The position numbers were made by a program, and so were the translations under genes. From positions 3,534,001-3,598,000 of the forward strand of contig CAVUHL010000003.1 of assembly GCA_963741305.1 (NCBI GenBank): a stretch of 64,000 nucleotides of DNA. The letters are read 5' to 3'. Below are positions 16,337 through 25,396 of the stretch, piece by piece. Each line of letters opens with the position of its first letter. Within the stretch, counting starts at the first letter, position 1. The notes below the pieces were generated by a model that worked only from the letters and a program-made list of their open reading frames with translations, was not told the DNA's origin and ran no database searches. The DNA is from DATMER01 sp963741305. Its GTDB lineage: Bacteria; Acidobacteriota; Thermoanaerobaculia; Multivoradales; UBA5704.

Positions 16337-17116
16337 TCACGGACGGCGATCCTCGACCTGCCATGGAGGCGTCGCGAATACCTCGTCCGCGGAACGCCCC
16401 GTGGTTACTCCATCAGCCCACGCCTCATCGGCGACCGCCGTCCAGAACGCCGCGCGCAAGCCGGGATCGAAGATTTCGAACGACCCCCGCTTCTCCTCTT
16501 CCCGCAGAAACTGCTTCATCGCATCGATCGCGACATTGAACCCGAAGCTCGACAGGAGGACTCTGCCACCGTAGCTCTGATAGAGCGACCGCTGGACCTT
16601 CCAATGCTGAACGAGGTTGCTGATCATGGGGTCCGCTTCCCGCGCCTGGTCTTTGAGGCCGATGGGTATCCGCTCCCAACTGGCGAGATCCGCTGTCAGC
16701 CGCGCCCGTTCCGCCGCATCGAGGGCCGGCGCCTTGAGCTTCTTCCGGATCTCCTCGACCCGTTGCTGCCGGACCCGCCTCATGGACTCTTCCACCTCCT
16801 TGGAGGTCTTCTCGAAAGTTCGCAAGACCGGCCGGAGCTCGGCCTCCGTCGGCTTCAGCCGGTGCCGCTCCGCATACGAGTCCAGGAGCCGCTTCTGAAC
16901 CTGGGCCGCGAGCTGCTTCGCACGAGCCTGAATCAGCCACTGCGCGAAGGCCTCGGCGTCCAGCCCGGCTTTCTGGCGCGTCACCACGTCTGGCCGAGGG
17001 TCGATCTCCGCTACCTCGACCGGTTGCGACAACACCATGGCGACCGGCTGCGAAGCCTCGGCCGAAGCCACGCTGGCAAAGGCGGCCAGGACGACGAATA
17101 GAGGGTGATGTTTCAT
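16337..17116 (-). CDS. Secreted helical protein of unknown function
   Basis: 259 residues. The ATG at 17116 has GGAGGAGAACC upstream; a signal peptide ends near SVASAEA. The mature protein is rich in charged helices with long Arg/Lys/Glu stretches (residues 60-150), for example RRVRQQRVEEIRKKL. The layout recalls the chaperone arm of SurA/PpiD-like proteins, but no isomerase domain is present. It diverges from the subtilisin gene. Function unknown. Confidence 0.65.
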   Translation of the reverse strand: MKHHPLFVVLAAFASVASAEASQPVAMVLSQPVEVAEIDPRPDVVTRQKAGLDAEAFAQWLIQARAKQLAAQVQKRLLDSYAERHRLKPTEAELRPVLRTFEKTSKEVEESMRRVRQQRVEEIRKKLKAPALDAAERARLTADLASWERIPIGLKDQAREADPMISNLVQHWKVQRSLYQSYGGRVLLSSFGFNVAIDAMKQFLREEEKRGSFEIFDPGLRAAFWTAVADEAWADGVTTGRSADEVFATPPWQVEDRRP

Positions 17117-17396
17117 CAGGTTCTCCTCCGATTTTATCTCGAACGGTTTACAGAGGAGCGAGGGGCGTGCCACTTGGAGCCAGAGGTCCCAAACCTTGCC
17201 AGATCAGGCTTTCTAGCACGCCAGCCCGGCATTGAGGAGCGGCGCCGAAGGGTCCGCGAGCACATTCCGTGTAGAGCGAGCGTACATCGCATGCAGCTTG
17301 CCCGGCTCACCCCCGGCCTCCGCCCGCACCCTTGCTTTCAGAGACGTCCGAAGTCCGCTTCCTTGAAACGAACCCTTCTGCGGTACGGAGGAATTC

Positions 17397-20126
17397 ATGA
17401 CCAGAAGAATGTTGTGCGGTTGGAGCGTCGCGGTGCTGCTCCTGGGCTCGAGCCTGGCCCAGGCGCAGGCTCAGGCGGCGGATGAGTCGAGGCTGATCCT
17501 CCTCAACTCCCATGTCATTGACACCGGCCGGCCCAGGCCGGCCATCCCCGAGGCCCTGCGGGCGACCAGCGACAATCTGGCGCGCACCGGCGGCGAGACC
17601 GTGATCGTCAAGTTCCCCGGCCCGGTCACCGCGCGGCAGGAGAAGGCCCTGCGCGAGGCGAGCCTGGAGGTCTACACCTATCTCCCCCACTACGCGTATC
17701 TCGTGAAGATGCCCGCCGGATGGCGGCAGAAGGCCAAGGCGCTCGGTGCGAGCTGGACCGGTCTTTATCACCCCTACTACCGGATGTCTCGGTCGGTCTC
17801 AGAGATCCCCGTGTTCGATTTCTCCCGGGATGCCTCCGGGCCCGAGGAGCAGCCACGGATCGTGATGCTCCAGGTCTTCCCGGATGCCGATGCACGCGAG
17901 GTCGTGCGCCAGATCCGGGACGAGCTGGGCGTGCCGGGCGTGGTGGGCTGGGGCCGGGGTGAGCGCTTCTCCCGCGTCCGGCTGCTGCTCACGCCTTCCG
18001 AGATCGCGGCGCACCGCGAGGCCCTCGCTCAGCTCGGCGAGGTGTTCTGGATGGACATCGAGCCCCGGCGGGCACTGCTCAACGACACCACCGTCTGGGT
18101 GGGCCAGTCGGGCCTCTCCGGCGGCCAGACCACACCGATCTTCAGCCAGGGGATTTACGGCGAGGGGCAGACGGTCGCGGTGCTCGACACAGGCATCGAT
18201 CCCGACATGTGCTTTTTCCGGGATACCGCGCTGGGCCTCCCTCCCACCAACGCCTGCAACGGCGGCTCGGTGGCCAATCAGAGCCAGCGCAAGGTCGTGG
18301 CGGTGAACTTCCTCTGGTCGAACGAATGCAGCGGCGGCATCTCTAACACGGAGTGGGATACACACGATCACGGCACCCACGTGGCCGGCACGGTCGCGGG
18401 CGACAATTTCGCCAACCTCCTCCTCCACAACACCGCGGATGGAATGGCCCCCGGCGCCAAGCTGGTCGTCCAGGACGGCGGCTACTCGGTGGACAATTGC
18501 GGCGACCTGCCCGGCATCGGCTGCCCGGTGGTGGACCTCAACCCCATCTTCCAGCAGGCCTACGACCAGGGCGCCCGCATCCATACCAACTCCTGGGGCG
18601 ACAACGAGAATTCAGGAGTCCAGAACAACTACTCGTCGGGTAGCCAGGACGTGGACGAGTTCATGTGGAATCACAAGGATTTCCTGATCTTCTTCGCGGC
18701 GGGCAATTCGGGGCCGGGGACCAGCTCGGTGGGCAGCCCTTCGACGGCCAAGAGCGGCGTGTCCGTGGGCGCCACCCTGCGCAGCACGAGCGCCAACAGC
18801 ATGGCTTCCTTCTCCAGCTGCGGCCCGACCCTCGACGGCCGGATCAAGCCCGACATTACCGTGCCCGGGTCGGGCATCATCTCGGCCAACAACGACATCA
18901 ACGTCACCACGAACAATTGCGGCACGATCTCGATGAGCGGCACCAGCATGGCCACCCCGGGCGCCGCCGGCCTGACCGCCCTGATCCGCCAGTACTACAT
19001 GGACGGGTGGTATCCCACGGGCAGCGAGAATTCCGCGAACGGCTTCACCCCCTCGGCCGCGCTGCTCAAGGCGACGCTGGTCAACTCGGCTCTGAACATG
19101 ACGGGCACCACCGCCATCCCGGCCAACTGCCAGGGCTGGGGGCGCGTGCTGCTGGAGAACGCCCTGTTCTTTACCGGCCAGGCGCGGGAGCTCTGGGTGC
19201 GCGACGACACCACCGGCTTCACCACCGGCTCTACCGCCGAGCAGACCTGGACGTTCACGGCCGGCAGCGGCGAGCCGTTCAAGGCGACGCTCGCCTGGAC
19301 CGACTTCCCCTCGACTCCGGCGGCGAGCGTAAACCTTGTCAACGACCTGGACCTGACCGTCACCGGCCCGACGGGGACGATCTGGCGGGGCAACGTCTTC
19401 GCCTCCGGCCAGTCCGCCACCGGCGGCACGCCGGACCGGCGCAACACGCTGGAGCAGGTGCTTCTCAATGCTCCGGCCGCGGGGACGTACACTGTGTCTG
19501 TGAAGGCCTTCAACGTGCCGAGCGGCCCGCAGCCTTTCTCCCTGGTGGTGACCGGCGACGTGGCTTCAGGCGGCAGCAATCCCCCGGTCACGGTCTTCTC
19601 CGACAACTTCGAGACGAGCCTGGGCTGGACGGTGAACCCGCTGGGCACGGACACGGCCACGCTCGGCCTGTGGGAGCGGGGCGACCCGGCAGCCACGACG
19701 TCGAGCGGCGCCAAGCAGCTCGGCACGACGGTGAGCGGAGTCAACGACCTGGTGACCGGGCGCCTGGCGGGAGCCGCGGCGGGCGATCATGACGTCGACG
19801 GCGGTCTGACCACCATCCAGTCGCCGGCCATCGCCCTCCCCTCGACTGGCACGCTGACGCTCTCCTTCTCCTTCTATCTCGCCCACGGCACCAACTCCTC
19901 GACCGCGGACTCCTTCCGGGTCAGGATCGTGGGCTCGACGACCTCTCTAGTATTCGAGGAGCTGGGCGCGGCCAACGACGACGACGCGGTCTGGGCGTCG
20001 CAGTCGGTCAACATCAGCTCGTTCGCGGGGCAGACGGTGCGCATCCGGATCGAGGCCGCGGATGCGAGCACGGCCAGCCTGGTCGAGGCGGCGGTGGACG
20101 ACGTCAAGATCGTGCAGCAGCCGTAG
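17397..20126 (+). CDS. Secreted subtilisin-like serine protease (S8 family)
   Basis: 909 residues with a strong ribosome site (GGAGGAATTC). Signal peptide to about residue 27; a propeptide-like region with FPGPVTARQEKALREA follows. The catalytic triad is D264 (AVLDTGID), H325 (DHGTHVAGT) and S517 (SGTSMATP), with the oxyanion Asn at N437 (AAGNSGPG). Residues about 600-710 form a beta-sandwich (FKATLAWTDFP, VNDLDLTVTGP) like the C-terminal domain of KP-43-type proteases, and the last 170 residues form a second, MAM/jelly-roll-like domain with FSDNFETSLGW. It probably degrades protein outside the cell. Confidence 0.95.
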   Translation: MTRRMLCGWSVAVLLLGSSLAQAQAQAADESRLILLNSHVIDTGRPRPAIPEALRATSDNLARTGGETVIVKFPGPVTARQEKALREASLEVYTYLPHYAYLVKMPAGWRQKAKALGASWTGLYHPYYRMSRSVSEIPVFDFSRDASGPEEQPRIVMLQVFPDADAREVVRQIRDELGVPGVVGWGRGERFSRVRLLLTPSEIAAHREALAQLGEVFWMDIEPRRALLNDTTVWVGQSGLSGGQTTPIFSQGIYGEGQTVAVLDTGIDPDMCFFRDTALGLPPTNACNGGSVANQSQRKVVAVNFLWSNECSGGISNTEWDTHDHGTHVAGTVAGDNFANLLLHNTADGMAPGAKLVVQDGGYSVDNCGDLPGIGCPVVDLNPIFQQAYDQGARIHTNSWGDNENSGVQNNYSSGSQDVDEFMWNHKDFLIFFAAGNSGPGTSSVGSPSTAKSGVSVGATLRSTSANSMASFSSCGPTLDGRIKPDITVPGSGIISANNDINVTTNNCGTISMSGTSMATPGAAGLTALIRQYYMDGWYPTGSENSANGFTPSAALLKATLVNSALNMTGTTAIPANCQGWGRVLLENALFFTGQARELWVRDDTTGFTTGSTAEQTWTFTAGSGEPFKATLAWTDFPSTPAASVNLVNDLDLTVTGPTGTIWRGNVFASGQSATGGTPDRRNTLEQVLLNAPAAGTYTVSVKAFNVPSGPQPFSLVVTGDVASGGSNPPVTVFSDNFETSLGWTVNPLGTDTATLGLWERGDPAATTSSGAKQLGTTVSGVNDLVTGRLAGAAAGDHDVDGGLTTIQSPAIALPSTGTLTLSFSFYLAHGTNSSTADSFRVRIVGSTTSLVFEELGAANDDDAVWASQSVNISSFAGQTVRIRIEAADASTASLVEAAVDDVKIVQQP

Positions 20127-20135
20127 GTGTTCGTA

Positions 20136-20159
20136 GGGGGGCGGGATCGTCCGCCCCCC
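20136..20159 (+). terminator. Hairpin after the protease gene
   Basis: GGGGGGCGG and CCGCCCCCC pair around a 6-nt loop, 9 nt after the stop; a pyrimidine-rich stretch (acttctctct) follows. It is a plausible intrinsic terminator. Confidence 0.6.
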
Positions 20160-20214
20160 ACTTCTCTCTCGCACGGGCTACAATGGCGGTAGCCCTACCG
20201 CAGAAGGAGACGGA

Positions 20215-20601
20215 ATGACCACGGCCCTGACCATCCATGATGAGACTAATTCTGGGGAGCGCAAGCAGAGCCTCACGCTCCAGCTGCCGGACCCTACGAT
20301 CACCGCACGGGACCTGATCCGCGCCCGCGTCTTCGAGGAGGTCAGGGTGTACAACGAGGCCCTCCCCGAGCGCTTCCTCGGAGTGGTGGAGCGCGAGGAC
20401 ACCGAGCGGGATGTCAATGGCTACGAGTTCCGGGAAGAGCGCAAGCTGGACTGGCACGCGCGGAACAGCGCTGCCCTCGAAGCGTTCGACCGCAACGGTT
20501 TCGTCCTCCTCGTGGACGACCGGCCGGTCGAGTCGCTCGACGAGGAGATCCGGGTGCAGCCGGAGACCCAGGTCACCTTCCTCAAGTGGTCCCCCTGGTA
20601 A
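20215..20601 (+). CDS. Small protein with a possible beta-grasp (ubiquitin-like) fold
   Basis: 128 residues, start set by AAGGAG. It opens with LTIHDETNSG and SLTLQLPDPTITARDLIRARV and ends with FVLLVDDRPVESLDEEIRV and QVTFLKWSPW. The order strand-strand-helix ... strand-strand, with the final TQVTFLKW segment, recalls MoaD/ThiS/ubiquitin-like proteins, whose last strand reads like this before a diglycine. There is no terminal GG here. A TACAAT box lies at about 20180. It is 12 nt upstream of a VWFA gene, so they may be co-transcribed. The fold call is inference. Confidence 0.55.
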   Translation: MTTALTIHDETNSGERKQSLTLQLPDPTITARDLIRARVFEEVRVYNEALPERFLGVVEREDTERDVNGYEFREERKLDWHARNSAALEAFDRNGFVLLVDDRPVESLDEEIRVQPETQVTFLKWSPW

Positions 20602-20613
20602 ACGGGTAGCCGC

Positions 20614-22329
20614 ATGAAGCGCTCGGCCGTCCTGCTGGCACTCCAGCTGACCCTCCTGATGGGCGGGGCAGCCCATGCCCAGGAGGAGCCGCGGTTCGCG
20701 GACGAGGTGGACGTCGAGCTCGTCAACGTGGATGTGGTGGCCTCCGGCGAGGACGGGGCGCCGGTCCCGGACCTGACGGCGGAGGACTTCACGGTGCTGG
20801 ACGACGGCCAGCCGATGCAGGTCACTCATTTTGCCGGCACGCCGAGCGGGCAGGCCGCGCCTCTCCACCTGGTCCTCCTCTTCGACGACGCGCAGATCCA
20901 GCCGGCCGAGCGGTCTTCGGCCTACGCGGGCATCGGCCGCCAGCTCGAGCGTCTGCTGGGAGCGGCGGACCGGGTCCTCGTCGCGCGCCTGGGAGAGGGG
21001 CTCCGGATCGTTCAGCCCTTCACGGCGGACCCCGCCCTGCTCGCCGAGGCCCTGAAGCAGTTGGAGAAGGACCCTCCCGGAATCCCCTCGGACCATGCCG
21101 CCCGCAAAGCCGTCCTCGACGAGATCCGCTCCGGCGACGCAACACGCGCCACGGCCATGGGATCGGGAAGCTCCGGAGGCAGGGAGATGCAGCCGAACTC
21201 GGAGCTGGCCGCCGCCACTTCCCTGACCTCGGTCCGGGCCTATGCCGAGCGCCGCCAGACGGAGGTAATGCAGTCCCTGGCCTCCCTCGACCGCCTCGTG
21301 TCCGCGCTGGCCGGCCTGCCGGGCCGCAAGGCGGTCCTCCTGGTGAGCCCGGGTTTCGACCTGCGGCCGGGCGAGGGCGTCTATCAAACCTGGCTGGAGA
21401 AGTACCGCGCCACCCGCGCGGCCCGGGGCTCGGGCACCGTGGACCTGGAGCGTCCGGGCTGGGACATCCGGAGCGTCCTCAAGGACCTCGCCGCCGGTGC
21501 CAGCGCCAACCGGGTGGCCGTCTATGTCACCGCCCCCGCAGGGGGGGACTCGGGCCGGCCCGACCCGCGCAACGTCGGCGGCTCCTCCATCCAGACGGAG
21601 ACCGGCGCCGGGGAGTCGCTCCACCTTTTGACCCAGGGCACCGGCGGCATGGCCGTCTTCAACCTGGAGGGGATCGAGCGCCTCGCCGAGGGTTTGGAGT
21701 CGGACCTCCGGCGCCACTACTCGCTGGCGTACCCGTCCCCGCACAAGGGCGACGGCGCGTGGCATCCCCTTGAGGTGCGCGTGAGCCGGCCCGGCGTGCG
21801 CCTCCGTGTTCCTGCCGGGTACCGCGCCAGGACCGCCGACCAGCGGACCCAGGAACGGGCCGCCGCCGCCCTGCTGCTCGACGTCTCCGAGAACCCGCTG
21901 GATGTCCGGGTGGAGCTGGGCGAGGGGAAGCGGGAGCGCGACGGCAGCTACACCGTTCCGGTCTCGATCAAGATCCCCCTGGCTCGGCTGATGCTGCTGC
22001 CCCACGGCAGCGAGCACCAGGGGCGGCTGGCAATCTTCCTCCTCACCCAGGGAGAAACCGGCCTCACTTCGGGCAACAAGCTGGAGGCGCCGGTCCGCAT
22101 CCCCAATGCCCAGATGGTCACCTCCATGGGGCAGACCGGCGCGTTTGCGACGAGCGTGCGGGTCCGGCCCGGCACCTACCGGCTGGCCGTCGCGGTGCGG
22201 GACGGCGTCGCGGCTGTCGAGTCGGCGGTGAGCCTGGAGCTGAAGGTGGAGGCAGGCAAGAAAAGGGCCCTCACCCCCAACCCCTCTCCCGGCCGCACAC
22301 CCGGACCCCCGGGAGAGGGGGGCGTGTGA
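20614..22329 (+). CDS. VWFA-related secreted protein (acidobacterial type)
   Basis: 571 residues. Signal peptide to about AAHAQ, then the family's N-terminal segment VDVELVNVDVVASGEDGAPVPDLTAEDFTVLDDG (TIGR03436-like). The VWA domain follows from about residue 85. Its metal site is degenerate: LLFDDAQIQ replaces DxSxS. Later blocks are GRKAVLLVSPGFD, RRHYSLAYPSPHKGDGAWHPLEVRV and a C-terminal beta domain. The last 20 residues (TPNPSPGR onward) are encoded by a CTC-rich repeat and are probably not native. The TGA overlaps the next start (GTGA). Confidence 0.9.
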   Translation: MKRSAVLLALQLTLLMGGAAHAQEEPRFADEVDVELVNVDVVASGEDGAPVPDLTAEDFTVLDDGQPMQVTHFAGTPSGQAAPLHLVLLFDDAQIQPAERSSAYAGIGRQLERLLGAADRVLVARLGEGLRIVQPFTADPALLAEALKQLEKDPPGIPSDHAARKAVLDEIRSGDATRATAMGSGSSGGREMQPNSELAAATSLTSVRAYAERRQTEVMQSLASLDRLVSALAGLPGRKAVLLVSPGFDLRPGEGVYQTWLEKYRATRAARGSGTVDLERPGWDIRSVLKDLAAGASANRVAVYVTAPAGGDSGRPDPRNVGGSSIQTETGAGESLHLLTQGTGGMAVFNLEGIERLAEGLESDLRRHYSLAYPSPHKGDGAWHPLEVRVSRPGVRLRVPAGYRARTADQRTQERAAAALLLDVSENPLDVRVELGEGKRERDGSYTVPVSIKIPLARLMLLPHGSEHQGRLAIFLLTQGETGLTSGNKLEAPVRIPNAQMVTSMGQTGAFATSVRVRPGTYRLAVAVRDGVAAVESAVSLELKVEAGKKRALTPNPSPGRTPGPPGEGGV

Positions 22330-22471
22330 CGCCCTGGCTTGTTCCCCTCTATCTCCGCTTCGCCACCAGCGCGCCCTTTCAGAGCCTCAGTTGGAGAGGA
22401 GATTGCCGGAGTCGCCCTCCCCTCTCCCGGGGGTCCGGGTGTGCGGCCGGGAGAGGGGCCGGGGGTGAGGG
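22267..22471. repeat. Inverted CTC-rich repeat pair spanning two gene ends
   Basis: Two arms of about 55 bp (22267-22322 and 22416-22471) are near-identical in inverted orientation with a few mismatches. The left arm starts GCCCTCACCCCCAACCCC. They enclose 93 bp. The left arm supplies the C-terminus of the VWFA protein and the right arm the N-terminal leader of the TPR protein. No transposase is present; it looks like a REP/MITE-type element. Confidence 0.85.
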
Positions 22472-24506
22472 CTTGGCGTTCCTCCTCGCCCTCCTTCTAG
22501 CCGTTCCTGCCGCCGCCCAGACCGCGGACCATCTCTCCTTTGCTCTCCAGTCCCGCTCGCTGCGGGGGCTTCAGGGTCCCATCGCTACGCTGCTGACCAC
22601 GGGGCAGGAAGGCGGTGGCCTGCCCGTGGCCGCGATCGCGGTCCCCTCGAGCGAGTCGGACGCCAAAGGAAAGTTCTCCGTCCCCCTGCTCGTGGAGATC
22701 GAAGGCAACGGGCTCCTCACGGGTAGGCGAGAAGACATCCTGCGGGTCGAGATCTACGCCTATGCCATGGGCGCCGACGGCGCCGTGCATGACTATCTCG
22801 CCCAGAGCCTGAGCCTCGACCTCTCCAAGGTCGGCGAGGCCGTGCTGGACAGCGGCATCAAGTTCGTAGGCACGGTCACCATGCCGGCGGGAGCGGGGTC
22901 GCTGCGGGTGCTCGTGGTCGATCCCGACACTCTGCGCTACAGCCTGCGGGTCCTCCCGTTGATGGTGCCGTCCGCGTCCGCCGGTCCGATCCTCCTTTCC
23001 CCTCTCTTCAGCGATCCGCGCGGGCGCTGGGTGCTGGCGCGGCCCGGCGAGGCGGCCGAGGGATTGGAGCGCTCCCTGGCTCCCCTGCTCCTCGACGAGG
23101 GCTGGGGCCTCCCCTCCTCGCTGCCGCTCCTTTCAGGTGGACGCACAGGGCGGGTGGTTCTCCTTGGCCGAGGGTTGCCGGCCGAGCCCTCGGCCACGCT
23201 GGAGATCCGGACCGAGGCCGGCAAGCAAGTCCTGGCGGTACCCGGCACCGTCATCGAGCGGTCGCAGGCTTCCGGGCTGGCGCCCGAGCGGCTCGTCTGC
23301 GACTTCGACCTGCCGAAGCTGGAGACCGGGCGCTACCGCGCCTCCGTCCTGATGGCTGAGGTGAGGACGCCCGAGCTGACCGTCCTCTATCTTTCCGAGA
23401 ACCCGCTGAACGAGGAGCCGATCTGGGCGCAGCTCCGGCGGCTGGGCGGCGAGAGCCCGCCGCCGTCAGTGGCCCCGATGGCCACGACCGAGGCTCCGAA
23501 AGGCCGCCGCCGCAACGCGGAGATGGAGCGGATCGCCCGTACGGGCTATGAGGAGGCGCTCCGCGGCCTCGCTTCGGGCACGCCGCTGGACCAGGTCGTC
23601 TCCCGCCTGGGAGACATGGAGTCGGGGCTCTACCGCCAGTCGCCGCAATCCGCCGAAGCCCTCAGGGAGATCGAGCTGGAGACCGCGCAGCGCCTCGGCA
23701 AGGGCGATCCCGAAGTCCTCCTCCCCCTGGCGCTCCTCCATGCCGAGCTCTACCGCAGCCTGCGCGAGCGCAAGGAGCTCTACCTGGCCGAGAGCGCCCG
23801 CCGCACCTCCGCCGAGCTTGCCGCGGCCTATGCCGAGCACGGCGGCTCGGAGAGCGTGGCCGCCCAGGCCCTGCTCAGCCTGGCGGCCGATCTCCTCGCC
23901 TCGGGGGTCCAGAGCGCCAGCCGCTCGATGCTCGACCGGGCGCTCGCCCTCGATGGCCGCAACGAGGCCGTGGGCCTCTTCCTGGCCGCCAGCGCCGAGC
24001 GCGACGGCGACTACCCGCGGGCGGTCGAAGTCCTGGACCGGCTGGTCCAGGCCCATCCCGGCAGCGCGGAGGCGCGCCTGCGCCTGGGGGTCAACCTCGA
24101 CCGGGTCGGGAAGGCAGCGCAGGCGCGGGAGACCCTGCAGCGGCTGATTTCGGAGCCCGTGCCCGAGTGGGTCAAGACCGTGGCATTCCAGGAGATGGTC
24201 CGCCTTCAGCTTCAGGACGGCAGGCAGGACCGCGCCGTTGCCCTGCTGCGGCAGGCCGTGGCCCGCCTCCCGGGCCAGACGCAGCTCGCCGTGCAGTTGG
24301 CCTACCTGCTCGAACGGCAGGGATCGGCCAGCGCGGCGCGCGAGGTCCTGGCCGGGGTCAAGCCGCGGCCAGTGGCCACGGACGGCTCCCCGCGCCATCG
24401 CTACGGCCAGTGGCCCACCGCCGCCCTCGACGAGGTCCGCCGCTCCCTGACGCAGCAGTCGCTCCTCCGCCTCGCCGCCCTCGCCCGGGCTCTCGGAGCG
24501 AGCTGA
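22326..24506 (+). CDS. TPR-containing secreted protein of a VWFA operon
   Basis: Up to 726 residues. The GTG at 22326 overlaps the previous stop, but residues 1-48 are encoded partly by the inverted repeat, and the true signal peptide appears to be LAFLLALLLAVPAAAQ. A TTG at about 22473 may therefore be the real start. Residues 60-360 are beta-rich with FSVPLLVEIEGNG and ETGRYRASVLMAEV. The C-terminal half is helical with TPR-like repeats (AVEVLDRLVQAHPGSAEARLRLGVNLDRVGKAAQARETL). It is coupled to the next VWFA gene (TGATG). It is probably periplasmic, and partner proteins are unknown. Confidence 0.75.
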   Translation: MTPWLVPLYLRFATSAPFQSLSWRGDCRSRPPLSRGSGCAAGRGAGGEGLAFLLALLLAVPAAAQTADHLSFALQSRSLRGLQGPIATLLTTGQEGGGLPVAAIAVPSSESDAKGKFSVPLLVEIEGNGLLTGRREDILRVEIYAYAMGADGAVHDYLAQSLSLDLSKVGEAVLDSGIKFVGTVTMPAGAGSLRVLVVDPDTLRYSLRVLPLMVPSASAGPILLSPLFSDPRGRWVLARPGEAAEGLERSLAPLLLDEGWGLPSSLPLLSGGRTGRVVLLGRGLPAEPSATLEIRTEAGKQVLAVPGTVIERSQASGLAPERLVCDFDLPKLETGRYRASVLMAEVRTPELTVLYLSENPLNEEPIWAQLRRLGGESPPPSVAPMATTEAPKGRRRNAEMERIARTGYEEALRGLASGTPLDQVVSRLGDMESGLYRQSPQSAEALREIELETAQRLGKGDPEVLLPLALLHAELYRSLRERKELYLAESARRTSAELAAAYAEHGGSESVAAQALLSLAADLLASGVQSASRSMLDRALALDGRNEAVGLFLAASAERDGDYPRAVEVLDRLVQAHPGSAEARLRLGVNLDRVGKAAQARETLQRLISEPVPEWVKTVAFQEMVRLQLQDGRQDRAVALLRQAVARLPGQTQLAVQLAYLLERQGSASAAREVLAGVKPRPVATDGSPRHRYGQWPTAALDEVRRSLTQQSLLRLAALARALGAS

Positions 24507-25396
24507 TGTTTCCAGCTCTTCTGCTCGCAGCCCTCCTCCAGGGGGAGATCCACGTAGACGAGGTGATCGACGTCGAGCTGCAGCAGCTCTATGTGACCGT
24601 GGCCCGCCCGTCCGGCAGCCCGATCCTCAATTTGACGGCTGCCAACTTCGAGGTCCTCGACAACGGCGAACCCCAGGCCATCGCCACCTTCTCCCGAGGG
24701 GACCTGCCGCTCTCGGCGGTCCTCCTGCTGGATGCGAGCGCCAGCATGGAAGGTGCCCGGCTGCGCACCGCGGCCGAGGGGGTCAAGGCTTTCGTGTCGC
24801 GGGTCCTGCCCGAGGACGAGGTGTCGGTGATGCTGTTCTCGGACGAGTTGCTGATGCGCACGCCGTTCTCGAACGATGCCGCCACGCTGCTGACGCCGGT
24901 CGAGGGGGTGGCTGCCCGGGGCGGCACGGCGATCAACGACCATCTCTACCTCGCCCTCCGCGACCTGGACGGGAGGTTCGGGCGCCGGGTCATGGTTCTG
25001 TTGAGCGACGGCGTGGACGTGGAGAGCACGCTCGGCATGGAAGACGTCCGCTGGGCCGCCCGCGGCAGCCAGGCGCTGCTCTACTGGATCCGCCTCCAGG
25101 AGACTTCGCGAGGGCGGATCGAGCGCTCGTCGGCCTGGCGGGACCGCAATGGGCACGAGGAGCAACTCCGGCTATTGGAAACCGCGGTGACCGAGAGCGG
25201 CGGGCGGGTGGAGGTCATCCCCGACATCGGCGAGGTCGGGGCCGCGCTGCAGAAGATCCTCCGCGAGCTGCGGGAGCAGTACGTGCTTGGCTATCAGCCG
25301 ACCCAAAACCGCGGCGACGGCTCCTGGCACAAGCTGGAGGTCCGGGTCCGCGGAGGTTCTAAAGCGCGGACCCGGGATGGATACTTCGACCGCTAG
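24506..25396 (+). CDS. VWFA-related protein with intact metal site
   Basis: 296 residues. After a short signal-like start (MFPALLLAALLQG) comes VDVELQQLYVTVARPSG and the VWA domain. The MIDAS is complete: LLLDASASMEG (DxSxS), a Thr in ARGGTAIND and LLSDGVD. C-terminal EQYVLGYQPTQNRGDGSWHKLEVRV is typical of the acidobacterial family. The ATG overlaps the upstream stop. Its TAG stop shares the tetranucleotide CTAG with the TAG of the convergent DUF2911 gene. Confidence 0.9.
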   Translation: MFPALLLAALLQGEIHVDEVIDVELQQLYVTVARPSGSPILNLTAANFEVLDNGEPQAIATFSRGDLPLSAVLLLDASASMEGARLRTAAEGVKAFVSRVLPEDEVSVMLFSDELLMRTPFSNDAATLLTPVEGVAARGGTAINDHLYLALRDLDGRFGRRVMVLLSDGVDVESTLGMEDVRWAARGSQALLYWIRLQETSRGRIERSSAWRDRNGHEEQLRLLETAVTESGGRVEVIPDIGEVGAALQKILRELREQYVLGYQPTQNRGDGSWHKLEVRVRGGSKARTRDGYFDR

